Below are positions 16,129 to 23,411 of a stretch of 36,369 nt of DNA, piece after piece. The stretch's first letter is position 1, and every line of letters starts with the position of its first letter. The position numbers and the translations under genes are program-made. This DNA is from Gemmatimonadetes bacterium SCN 70-22 (GTDB taxonomy: Bacteria; Gemmatimonadota; Gemmatimonadetes; Gemmatimonadales; Gemmatimonadaceae): positions 1 to 36,369 of the forward strand of contig MEDZ01000035.1 in the NCBI GenBank assembly GCA_001724275.1, read 5' to 3'. The notes beneath the pieces were generated by a model, which made no database searches, was not told the DNA's origin, and saw only the letters and a list, made by a program, of their open reading frames with translations.

Positions 16129-19100
16129 CTATTCAACCGTTGGAGGAACGGCCTGCGGGCCAAAGTTGGTAAACCGAATAAAGCAATCCCGCTCGGATCC
16201 GTGCCGCAGGTTGGGACCAAAGTCGTGCACCCGCATGGGGATCTGCACGGTGCCCCATCCATGAGGGACCCCAAAGTAGTTCCGCCCTCCATCCGCCAGG
16301 TTGCGGACAAAGATGGAGGTCAAGAGGCGCTCGCTGAACGATTTGGCCGGATCCCCGAGAAAGCGCATTTCATCGGGCACATGGAGGGCGCCGCCGCGCT
16401 CGCCAAGCTGGTCCCTAAGGTGACGGAACACCGACTCGCCCCTTCTTCGTTGAGCAGTCTCACCGATTTGAAACAGCAGAATGCCGAGCTCCATCATGAT
16501 CTGAAGCGGCAGCGAGAAATCGGGATCGCCCTCCAGAGCGACAAGGAGCTCCAGTCTTTCAGCAAAGTCCAGCGGTCTCCTCCGCGAAATGACTCTATAG
16601 AGTGCGAAAATCGACCGAGACGTGGCTTGGTCGACTGGCACGGCCCTCAACAACCTCTCAGCCTCAGAGAGCGCTTCCTCGGATGGTGCGGCCTCGGATG
16701 CATGGATGCGCACCGCAAGCTTCGCAAGGGCCACGAGCGCAGGTTCGGATCCATTTTGGGCCAGACGAACCAAGAGCGATCGGCCGTCACCTTTCTCCAG
16801 GGCGTCGTACGCGTTGGCGAGCTCGAACAGAATGGGCTCTTCTCGGCGCCCTCCTTGATCGGTTTGAAGCTCCCACTCAAGCAGGCTGATCGCATCCACC
16901 ACCAATCGGATACGCTCCTCTCCGTCAACGAACGGCATCTGCTGATTCAACTTGAACCGCGCGAAGTTCTCCAAGACATAGGAGTTGTCGGAGTCCATCC
17001 GTTGCGCCGCACGGTAGGCGGCATCCGCAGCCGCACGGAATCTCTCGGCTTCTGTAGGGTGGCCGGTGCGGTGCTCATGCTTGGCCCGAGCGTCGTACGT
17101 CAGCGCGAGCGACACTCTCAGATTGAGGGACGATTCGCGTCTACCATCATCGCTTGGCCGGATATTGTCGATTGCATCAAGCAAATGGTTCTCGGCTAGC
17201 TCAAGCTGCTCGCGCACGGCATCTGAGTGCCAAGAGGCATCGGGCGGGTCCAACGCTAGATGTCGCCGGGCTTTCGCAACGTGATGGTTGAAGATCTGGC
17301 TGTCATCCCAAACCGCATCCGGAACCCGCTCGAGCATCCGTACGATACGATCGCGCTCCTGATAGTTCCGAGGCGCTTCGAACGGATCCACTCGCAGAGC
17401 CGAGGTGACGAGTTCCTCGACTAGCCTAACGCCGACTGGTCCGCCTATGACATCACGTGTGATGATGCGCTCCAGCACGTGCAGTTCGAGGTCGAACGCG
17501 TTCAGACAGGCTGGCATCCCGACGGCAGTGAGCGCCGAATCGTCACGTGACGCGAGCCGAAGCAGCTCCTCGGCCGTCAGTGAGTGCGCGAAAGCAAACC
17601 CCGATGACGACGCACGGTGCAGGACGATGAGGCCAAGGAGATTGCTGTCCTCGCTAGCCAATGTGCGTAGCTGGCGAAGGGCACCGGACGCGAGCAACTC
17701 CTGCGGCATCTCAAGCCGGTGCTTTGACAACGCGGCGGTTTCGAGAACGGCTGCATAGAGATCAGGGCGCCCAGCCGTCGAGACGTCAAGGTGCCGGCGC
17801 AACCAAGTGTGGAGATGCTCTTCGGATCCGGGGACGCGGAGGAGCCAGAACCGAAGCGCCACCCAAAAGAGGCTGCGGGTGCCTTCCGACGTTACACGAA
17901 GCGTGTCGGCAATCACCCATTCCCACTCGCTCCGCGTGCGTCTCAGTTCAGGAGGCAGAATCCTGTCGAAGTGCTCGCCGAGGGCGACGGCCTCGTCGAT
18001 GTCCACCGAATTTCGCAGCGGCGGACGCAGAAACTGGTTGGAGCCCAGCGCATCACGCCGAGCGTCATCCGTGCGGTCGTTGTACGGACGGACCGCAAGG
18101 ACGATCGCGGAGCGTTGCAGGCGCTTGAGGCCGCTCGCGACGCCGGTCACAAACTCCCACTGCAGTTGGGTGTGCTGGGCGTCGAAGACGATCGTCCATG
18201 GTGTCTCACCCGACGACACACCTTCGGCTACGAAGCGATCTCCCGCGCGCGTGAGGAATGTGGCGAGCTGGTGAAAATCAAAGTCGAGTGCGTCGGCCCG
18301 AGCGACGAGGACCGGGTGGCCGGCGTTCGCCAAATCAAACGCGAGCTGGCGTACGGCTGTCGTGGCACCTGACCCGTCCTCTGCCTGAAGCCAGATTGTT
18401 TCTGTGGCGGCCGGGCCCTCTCGCGAGAAGCGAGCGAGATACTTAAGTACAACGCGCCGGTGCTCAGCATGTCGGGGATACGGTATTCCGGATGCGTAGG
18501 GACGCCAGTCCCCAGCCGGGTGCGCCAGGAATGCGCGGAGGGCATCGAGAGTCGGTGAACCGCCATCAAGCAGGTGGCGGATGGAGACAAGTTCGAACCG
18601 CGAGGTGATGGGATGGCTACGGTCAACGCATGTTGCGAGATTGATGGACTTGTCCATGTCTCCTGCGCGAACGCGAATGAGCAGGCCGTCGGCCTCCTCG
18701 CCCAGCGGTTCGACCGAGTCAAGACACTCCAGGAATTCTGCGACCGACGCCGGCCAGTGAATCGCCGTGTCGACGCTAGGTAGCGTAATCGGGTCGGGCA
18801 ACCGCGGTCCGACGAAGACCAGCCGCCGAATGGCGTCCGAGAGTTCACACGCCTGCAGGAGTCCGGCGAGGTCGCTCTGACGCGTGAGGCCGAGGACGAA
18901 GACAACCGCACCCGCGGGCACCCTCTGCAACATCTGGAGACGGTGCAGGGTGCTGACTGCGGACGGGCGCGATGAGGACGGTGATGTCGCCGAAGTCTCT
19001 GGGAGGACGTAGATCGGAACGCGGTTCTGGGGCGGATCAGCGGCTGGATTTTCGCGGTACACCCGAAATGGCAAGTCGCCAACGAGGGGATGTTTGTCGC

Positions 19101-19326
19101 GAACCGCATCAACGGGGAGACCTTCAGCGTCGAGGAAGACGGCAGCCCACGGATGGAGTAGCGTTCCGGCTAGGGCGCCTACAAGAGCTTCTGGTTCCTC
19201 CGCCGATGCGACCTGGGAGGAGAATCCGGGAGCGATCCACAGAACGGCGCGCCGCGTCTGAACCGCTATCGGCCATGCTGCGTCGGGCGTTCCGACGGAA
19301 TCCACGTGAATGCGTTGTTCGCTCAT
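16129..19326 (-). CDS. Large P-loop-like and TPR-like protein, first gene of the Gabija-like operon
   Basis: About 1065 residues from the ATG at 19326 (other starts at 19344 and TTG 19353). Three regions are visible. Residues 1-300: alpha/beta segment with 'PAGAVVFVLGLTRQSDLAGLL', faintly SIR2-like at its end, not assignable with confidence. Residues 305-450: STAND-like NTPase region, with a P-loop-like 'AEDGSGATTAV' (315-325) in which the invariant Lys is replaced by Ala, and a Walker B-like 'TIVFDAQH' (378-385). Residues ~690-990: helical repeats of TPR type. The last 50 residues are strand-rich (GWGTVQIPMRVHDFGP). Sensor or scaffold proteins with STAND-plus-repeat layouts are common in anti-phage defence; that role is inferred. 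Start of the operon, with a 200-bp upstream region before the IS256 remnant. Confidence 0.7.
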   Translation of the reverse strand: MSEQRIHVDSVGTPDAAWPIAVQTRRAVLWIAPGFSSQVASAEEPEALVGALAGTLLHPWAAVFLDAEGLPVDAVRDKHPLVGDLPFRVYRENPAADPPQNRVPIYVLPETSATSPSSSRPSAVSTLHRLQMLQRVPAGAVVFVLGLTRQSDLAGLLQACELSDAIRRLVFVGPRLPDPITLPSVDTAIHWPASVAEFLECLDSVEPLGEEADGLLIRVRAGDMDKSINLATCVDRSHPITSRFELVSIRHLLDGGSPTLDALRAFLAHPAGDWRPYASGIPYPRHAEHRRVVLKYLARFSREGPAATETIWLQAEDGSGATTAVRQLAFDLANAGHPVLVARADALDFDFHQLATFLTRAGDRFVAEGVSSGETPWTIVFDAQHTQLQWEFVTGVASGLKRLQRSAIVLAVRPYNDRTDDARRDALGSNQFLRPPLRNSVDIDEAVALGEHFDRILPPELRRTRSEWEWVIADTLRVTSEGTRSLFWVALRFWLLRVPGSEEHLHTWLRRHLDVSTAGRPDLYAAVLETAALSKHRLEMPQELLASGALRQLRTLASEDSNLLGLIVLHRASSSGFAFAHSLTAEELLRLASRDDSALTAVGMPACLNAFDLELHVLERIITRDVIGGPVGVRLVEELVTSALRVDPFEAPRNYQERDRIVRMLERVPDAVWDDSQIFNHHVAKARRHLALDPPDASWHSDAVREQLELAENHLLDAIDNIRPSDDGRRESSLNLRVSLALTYDARAKHEHRTGHPTEAERFRAAADAAYRAAQRMDSDNSYVLENFARFKLNQQMPFVDGEERIRLVVDAISLLEWELQTDQGGRREEPILFELANAYDALEKGDGRSLLVRLAQNGSEPALVALAKLAVRIHASEAAPSEEALSEAERLLRAVPVDQATSRSIFALYRVISRRRPLDFAERLELLVALEGDPDFSLPLQIMMELGILLFQIGETAQRRRGESVFRHLRDQLGERGGALHVPDEMRFLGDPAKSFSERLLTSIFVRNLADGGRNYFGVPHGWGTVQIPMRVHDFGPNLRHGSERDCFIRFTNFGPQAVPPTVE

Positions 19327-19565
19327 GTTGCGATGACCCGGCATTGCGCTCAAAGACCCGGTGACGAAGGGCCCCTCGAGATCGAATGGGACGCTTCGTG
19401 GGCGGGGAGAGAGGGCGTGAGTGATGTGGACTGGGTGAGTTCGTCGGAGAGGGGCGGCACGACCGCTCGTTCATGTGAATCTACCGGCAAGGGCGATGGC
19501 GCGGCAGACTGTGGTCATGTCGGCGCGCCGAGCAGCCGCTGAACCGCCCCGGGTTCGTCGGAGAC

Positions 19566-20294
19566 GGGCTTGTCCGATCTTCTGTGAATGAGCCGCTACG
19601 CCTGAACGGCCTTCACCACACGTCCGGCGGACGGTCGCCGAACAGGAGCTTCAATTGCGGCAGCGCGGCGCGCCAGTGCTGCGCGGGTTTGGCATGCCAG
19701 GTCTTCTGGATGTTCCGCAGCGCGAGGTACAAGAGCTTCGCGGCCGCCTCGTCGTTTGGGAAGTGCCCCCGAGCCTTGAGCTGCTTGCGGAGCTGGCTGT
19801 TAAAGCTCTGGATGGCGTTCGTCGTCTAGAGCACCCGGCGCACCGCGAGCGGATACGCGAGGGCGGGGGTGATGCGCTCCCAGTGCCGCTCCCAGAGCGC
19901 CAGAATCTGGGGATAGCGCTGTGCCATCGGTGTGGTCGCCAAGTGGCAGAGCGCCACCCGGGCGCTGGTCTCGCTGGGGCCCTGATAGATCGCCCGCAGC
20001 AGCGGCACGAGCGCTATCCGGTCCTGGTAGCTCACGAACTGCAGACTCTGGCGCACGAGGTGCACAAGGCACTGGTGGATCACCGTGTGCGGAAGCACGG
20101 CGTGCAGCGCCTGGGGGAGCCCGGCCAGACCGTCGATGAGCGCGATGAGGATGTCGGCCACCCCGCGGCTCTGCAGTTCGCTGAAGACGCGGTGCCAGAA
20201 CGCGTCGCCTTCGGTCTGCACGATCCAGAAGCCGAGGACCTCCCGTGTCCCGTCCGGCTGGACGCCTAACGCGAGGTAGACCGTCTTGTTCTGG
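19566..20294 (-). mobile_element. IS256-family element, 5'-truncated remnant
   Basis: The 3' half of an IS256-family element on the minus strand. Its right end is placed near 19566, where the sequence after the transposase stop (ATTCACAGAAGATCGGACA) resembles the terminal repeat region of IS256 elements. At the other side it stops exactly at the end of the adjacent IS3-family element (20294/20295); the missing 5' half is not found beyond that element. Boundary at 19566 is approximate. Confidence 0.7.
19613..20294 (-). pseudogene. IS256-family (mutator-type) transposase, truncated and with an internal amber stop
   Basis: The reading frame begins abruptly at QNKTVYLALGV next to the IS3 end, continues through 'ILIALIDGLAGLPQAL', the 'CLVHLVRQSL' motif and 'YPLAVRRVL', then meets TAG (19826-19828) exactly where family members have Tyr in 'YTTNAI', and resumes in frame with 'TTNAIQSFNSQLRK' to 'FGDRPPDVW' and TGA at 19613. 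Thus it has lost the N-terminal third (and first catalytic Asp) and carries a nonsense mutation just before the catalytic region ending. It is certainly inactive. The frame is otherwise intact, so the amber codon is recent. Confidence 0.9.
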
Positions 20295-20319
20295 TGACCT
20301 GCTCCCCAAAGCGGGACCA

Positions 20320-21168
20320 CTACGAAGTGCAGGCCGGGGACTGGGGTGAACGGGTGAAGGTGCGCGAGTATTCGTTCGGGGTCAATTGCTGCAGGGAGCA
20401 ATGCGGACGCACGGTGTTGTAGTCGTCCTGCCACGCGGAGATGATGTCTCGGGCATCGTGCAGATTCGTGAACCAGTGTTGGTCCAGGCATTCGGCGCGG
20501 ATCTTGTCGTGCAAACTCTCGACGTAGGCGTTGTCGACGGGCTTCCCGGGGCGGATGAAGGCGAGTTGCACCTGGCGTGCATACGCCCACGCATCGAGCG
20601 CGCGGGCGACGAACTCGCGGCCGTTATCGACCGTGATCGCGCGGGGCGTGCCGCGCAGGCTGGTGACGTCGTCGAGGACGCGCACCACTCGAGCGGCGGG
20701 CAGCGACGTGTCGGCTTCCAAGGCGAGGCATTCTCGCGTGAACGTGTCGATGAGGCTGAGTACGCGAAAGCGGCGACCGGTCGTGCACTGATCGCTGATG
20801 AAGTCCATCGCCCAGACCTGATTCGGCTGGATGGCGACGGGACGGGGCACCCGAGCGAGCGAGACCTGTTTCCGCTTCCGCCGTCTGACCTGCAACCCCG
20901 TACTGCGATAGACACGGCGCACGCGCTTGTGATTCACCTGCCAGCCGTCGCGGGCCAGCAAAACGTGCAGCCGGCGATAGCCCCAGCGCGGTCGCTCGGC
21001 GGCCTTCTCGCGCAACGCGTCCGCCAAGGCGCCATCACTGGGCCGGGTGCTCTGGTGATACCAGCGCGAGCGCACCCGGTGCACGAGCTCGCACGCGCGA
21101 CGGGTGCTCACGGGATACGTGGCCTTGAGATGGGTGACGGCCGTCCGTCGCTGTGCCGGCGTCACCAC
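20320..21168 (-). CDS. IS3-family transposase OrfB (DDE integrase)
   Basis: A 282-residue rve-type integrase. Seen: N-terminal HTH_21-like region ('DGALADALREKAAERPRWGYRRLHVLL'), catalytic DDE triad in 'WAMDFISD', 'ITVDNGREF' and 'YVESLHDKIRAECL', and the C-terminal 'DDYNTVRPHCSLQQLTPNEY' typical of the IS407 group of IS3. GTG is the first in-frame start and overlaps orfA by seven bases; in this family OrfA-OrfB fusion is normally made by -1 frameshifting, which is likely here although no strong slippery sequence is evident. The stop codon lies inside the terminal repeat region. Intact and possibly active. Confidence 0.92.
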   Translation of the reverse strand: MVTPAQRRTAVTHLKATYPVSTRRACELVHRVRSRWYHQSTRPSDGALADALREKAAERPRWGYRRLHVLLARDGWQVNHKRVRRVYRSTGLQVRRRKRKQVSLARVPRPVAIQPNQVWAMDFISDQCTTGRRFRVLSLIDTFTRECLALEADTSLPAARVVRVLDDVTSLRGTPRAITVDNGREFVARALDAWAYARQVQLAFIRPGKPVDNAYVESLHDKIRAECLDQHWFTNLHDARDIISAWQDDYNTVRPHCSLQQLTPNEYSRTFTRSPQSPACTS

Positions 21169-21428
21169 TTTCGTCCCACCACGTCTTTCAGCATCGAGTT
21201 GTCGAGGCTGAGCTCGGCCACGAGGCGCTTGAGGCGCGTGTTCTCGTCCTCGAGGGCCTTGAGCCGTTTCACCTGGGGCAGGCCGATCCCGCTGTACTTT
21301 GCCTTCCAGCGGTAGAACGTGGTCTCCGTGATACCGTGCTTGCGCACCACCAGGCGGGCGTTGTCACTGCCCGCCGCCTCCTTCAGGATCGCGACGATCT
21401 GCTCTTCCGTGAAGCGCTTCCGCTTCAT
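21162..21428 (-). CDS. IS3-family transposase OrfA (HTH protein)
   Basis: 88 residues from the ATG at 21428 (MKRKRFTEEQIVAILKEA). An HTH_Tnp_1 helix-turn-helix ('VVRKHGITETTFYRWKAKY') is followed by a leucine-zipper-like coiled coil ('LKALEDENTRLKRLVAELSLDNSMLKDV'), the standard OrfA layout for end binding and multimerisation. A start six codons upstream (MPEEAH) exists, but MKRKRF matches the family N-terminus and has GGAGGAGG in front of it. Confidence 0.92.
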   Translation of the reverse strand: MKRKRFTEEQIVAILKEAAGSDNARLVVRKHGITETTFYRWKAKYSGIGLPQVKRLKALEDENTRLKRLVAELSLDNSMLKDVVGRKW

Positions 21429-21503
21429 GTGGGCCTCCTCCGGCACCGGGCCTGGCTCGTGCCCCTAACCTACCACTCGGTCCCGTTCTCGGGGCGCAGG
21501 TCA

Positions 21504-21553
21504 CCACTACTGCGATCCGCACCCGCGTTCACCTGCAGCAAGCGTCGTTAGGC
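21504..21553 (-). other. Truncated attC-like site (left half) cut by the IS3 element
   Basis: On the minus strand, 15 bases after the stop of the 173-aa gene, comes GCCTAAC (21553-21547), matching the RYYYAAC core of integron attC sites, followed by GACGCTTGCTGCAGGTGA, which looks like an attC arm. The site is interrupted at 21503 by the IS end, and no matching GTTRRRY half is found on the far side of the two ISs. Assignment rests on similarity in position and form to the complete site at 22121-22214. Confidence 0.5.
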
Positions 21554-21568
21554 TGAGGCGCGCCAGAA

Positions 21569-22090
21569 CTAGCGCACCCAACCACGTGTGAGAAGAAGAT
21601 CTCTACCCCTGCGCGTTGGCGTGAGCATCGTGCCGTGCATGTAGTTCTGATGCAACGTCACCAGCTTCTCCCTCTCGAGCCGTTCGATTGCGCGGTCCAG
21701 CCGGAGAGCCGCAACGCCCGACTCGCGCGCTAGTGTGCTGACACTAACTCTGCCGCCGTCGTAACGCGCGAGAGCCTGCATTGCCCAGGACTCAACCTCG
21801 TCCAGTTCGGGCAAGGAATCCGTCGCTGTCTCAGCGTCGGCGAGTGCCCGGCGAATCCATACGACAAGACCCGCGACACCAACCGCTGCCGCGATTGCGA
21901 GAATACACGCCCAGACGGGGACCGCAAGCTCAATGCGATACGCTAGAAGGTTCCACAGCGCTCTGACTGCCAGTGCCCCGAAATCCCAACCTTGCGGAAC
22001 AACCCCGCTCACCTTGCCGAGTCCTGCGAGGATTAGTCCGCCGAGGACGGTCGCGACGGTACCGTCACGGACTGGATGTTCGCTTTTCAT
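21569..22090 (-). CDS. Two-helix membrane protein with a C-terminal winged-helix domain (cassette gene)
   Basis: A 173-residue protein I do not recognise. Two hydrophobic segments are visible (residues about 12-32 and 55-82, the latter 'PVWACILAIAAAVGVAGLVVWI'), then a linker and a C-terminal winged-helix-like domain (100-165: 'EVESWAMQALARYDGGRVSVSTLARESGVAALRLDRAIERLEREKLV'). A membrane-anchored DNA- or protein-binding role is inferred. It is flanked on both sides by attC-like sites, begins 30 bases after one of them and has no obvious promoter, consistent with an integron gene cassette. Confidence 0.7.
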   Translation of the reverse strand: MKSEHPVRDGTVATVLGGLILAGLGKVSGVVPQGWDFGALAVRALWNLLAYRIELAVPVWACILAIAAAVGVAGLVVWIRRALADAETATDSLPELDEVESWAMQALARYDGGRVSVSTLARESGVAALRLDRAIERLEREKLVTLHQNYMHGTMLTPTRRGRDLLLTRGWVR

Positions 22091-22120
22091 CTCCGAGGGT
22101 GCAAGGAGACCGTGACTTCA

Positions 22121-22214
22121 GTCTAACGTCTGGGTTCACGTGCAGCCGAAGGTAATAGTGCGAGCGGAGCGAGCACACCATAGCCCGGCTATCTGGTGCA
22201 ATCTCATGTTAGGC
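22121..22214 (-). other. attC-like recombination site of an integron cassette
   Basis: Read on the minus strand, the 94-bp element starts with GCCTAAC (22214-22208, RYYYAAC core) and ends with GTTAGAC (22127-22121, GTTRRRY core); the two cores pair at six of seven positions. Between them are imperfectly complementary arms (TTGCACCAGATAGCC against GGCTGCACGTGAA) with unpaired bases and a central hairpin-like GTGCTCGC...GCGAGCAC-type segment with mismatches, all as in attC sites. The core contains the TAA stop of the preceding gene. Length and orientation fit. No integrase gene is in the window. Confidence 0.65.
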
Positions 22215-23093
22215 GGGCTCTTGGCCTATGCGTGCCTTGACGTGCTCCGCGCTGACACTGATGGAGCCGGTCGCTGGCTCTCTAGTAACCACGCGAAGCA
22301 CGCCGTCCGCAACCCCCGCCTCCGCAATCGTTGTCGCCACTTCCCCGTGGACTACCGTGCGTGAGACGACTGGTGCCAGCTCGGCAATGGTGTCGATGCC
22401 GATTACGAGACGAGTGAGAGTACCGACCTCACCGTTCGGCCCTCGCACGATGCAAGGAAAGGGCGGTTCGTAGATCGCATGAAAACTGCCCGACCCCGCA
22501 GGAGCATGATCAAGCAGTGTGCTTCGGACTTCGGGGCTGTCGGATACCTGGCTGAGAATTGCGCCAACGCGGGCCTCGGCGTCGCCGTCCTTCTGCATCA
22601 AGACGGTCTCCTTTGTCGCTGGCCACCTGACCAAGGTGCCATCGTCTAGTCTCACATCGACCACAGGATCGAAGCTCGGTCGTAGGAGTTTGACTGAACC
22701 CCCGATAAGCTGGCGTGCCAGCGAGGCCCATGGAGCACGATCGATCCCCCCCGGGACGATCGTCTCGATCCCGAGTGCCCGCGCCTTCGTGATCGCGCTG
22801 TTGGAGAATCCGGTCGACGACCAGAGCACCAGCTTTGATGTCGGAAGGTCGTCATGCTTCTGAGCCATGGCTTCAACCCACGTCACATCTGCGGCACGAC
22901 CGCGATCGCGAACCTCGATACTGATGACAATGGGATAGCCACCCACGAGTGCCTCGGCGACAACGTCTACCTCCCGCTGCTCGCCCGTGCGCGCGTCCGT
23001 GAGGGATCGCGATTCTTCAACGGTCCATCCGGGGCCGAGGTCTTTGTGAACGGCAGCAACGAGCCGTTGAAACATGTTCGAGCGAGCTGGCAT
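22209..23093 (-). CDS. Restriction-endonuclease-like protein (PD-(D/E)XK), cassette gene
   Basis: A 294-residue protein whose first ~130 residues look like a PD-(D/E)XK nuclease of the Mrr/HJR type: 'EQREVDVVAEAL' (Asp43) and 'PIVISIEVRDRGR' (Glu60, with Arg62 where Lys is usual), followed by a helix 'WVEAMAQKHDDL' and strand 'SKLVLWSSTGFSNSAITKARALGI'. The C-terminal half is strand-rich and unassigned. The Lys-to-Arg change leaves activity uncertain. The TAA stop lies within an attC-like core, and a GTTAGGC core sits just upstream of the start, so the gene looks like an integron cassette; a defence role is inferred from the fold. Confidence 0.75.
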   Translation of the reverse strand: MPARSNMFQRLVAAVHKDLGPGWTVEESRSLTDARTGEQREVDVVAEALVGGYPIVISIEVRDRGRAADVTWVEAMAQKHDDLPTSKLVLWSSTGFSNSAITKARALGIETIVPGGIDRAPWASLARQLIGGSVKLLRPSFDPVVDVRLDDGTLVRWPATKETVLMQKDGDAEARVGAILSQVSDSPEVRSTLLDHAPAGSGSFHAIYEPPFPCIVRGPNGEVGTLTRLVIGIDTIAELAPVVSRTVVHGEVATTIAEAGVADGVLRVVTREPATGSISVSAEHVKARIGQEPA

Positions 23094-23102
23094 TTTAGCT
23101 CC

Positions 23103-23120
23103 GCCTAACGCCAGTTAGGC
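23103..23120. repeat. Inverted pair of core-like sequences, GCCTAAC-N4-GTTAGGC
   Basis: GCCTAAC (23103-23109), four bases, GTTAGGC (23114-23120): a perfect 7-bp inverted repeat directly upstream of the nuclease cassette's ATG. Read on the minus strand it presents GTTAGGC at the position expected for the recombination point of an incoming cassette. The arms between cores are missing, so it is either a collapsed attC, part of an attI-like site, or a chance use of the common genomic word GCCTAACG. Confidence 0.6.
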
Positions 23121-23324
23121 CTTCCCAGATAATCCAACCAAGAGCTGCACTCCAGCACTATCCGCCACCCCAATGCGCGCATAACACCACTCCAGCTCGA
23201 TCCACACTCCACCCACATCTCCCTGCAAGCGAACAACTTGGCCCTCCAACCGCATTCGCCCGCACCCGCGCTATCCTCGCATCTTCACTCGGATAATCAC
23301 AATAGCCCCTGCAGACAGACAACA

Positions 23325-23354
23325 CGGGGCCCCCAGCTCTCCCCGGGGGCCCCG
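23325..23354 (-). terminator. Probable terminator hairpin downstream of nrdJ
   Basis: A perfect 10-bp stem, CGGGGCCCCC (23325-23334) and GGGGGCCCCG (23345-23354), with a 10-base loop, 58 bases past the nrdJ stop on the minus strand. The sequence after the stem in that direction (TGTTGTCTGTC) is T-rich but not a clean U-run. Confidence 0.7.
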
Positions 23355-23411
23355 CTCAACATCTCACCTTATCCCCCCCCGCCCCACCCCCCTCACCCCA
23401 TCAGATAGCTA

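Larger units (their letters stand above)
20295..21503 (-). mobile_element. IS3-family insertion sequence, complete-looking
   Basis: About 1.21 kb bounded by imperfect terminal inverted repeats. From the left (plus strand, 20295) the sequence reads TGACCTGCTCCCCAAAGCGG; from the right (minus strand, 21503) TGACCTGCGCCCCGAGAACG, and both continue GGACC. It encodes orfA and orfB in overlapping frames on the minus strand. No direct target duplication is visible: the left flank ends TGG and the right flank begins CCA, which would instead extend the inverted repeat. The left neighbour is a cut IS256 gene and the right neighbour a cut attC-like site, so flanking DNA was probably deleted after or during insertion. 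Confidence 0.88.
23094..23411. other. Intergenic boundary between accessory cassettes and nrdJ
   Basis: About 318 bases. It contains the core-like inverted repeat (23103-23120) and the strong GC hairpin (23325-23354). The rest is C-rich on the plus strand with no open frame of note and no integrase fragment. It marks the change from the accessory region to chromosome-like genes. Confidence 0.6.

Noticed and set aside
23121-23411. Integron integrase or attI fragment beside the cassettes
   Set aside because: No open frame or tyrosine-recombinase motif in this stretch; the array lacks an integrase in the window.
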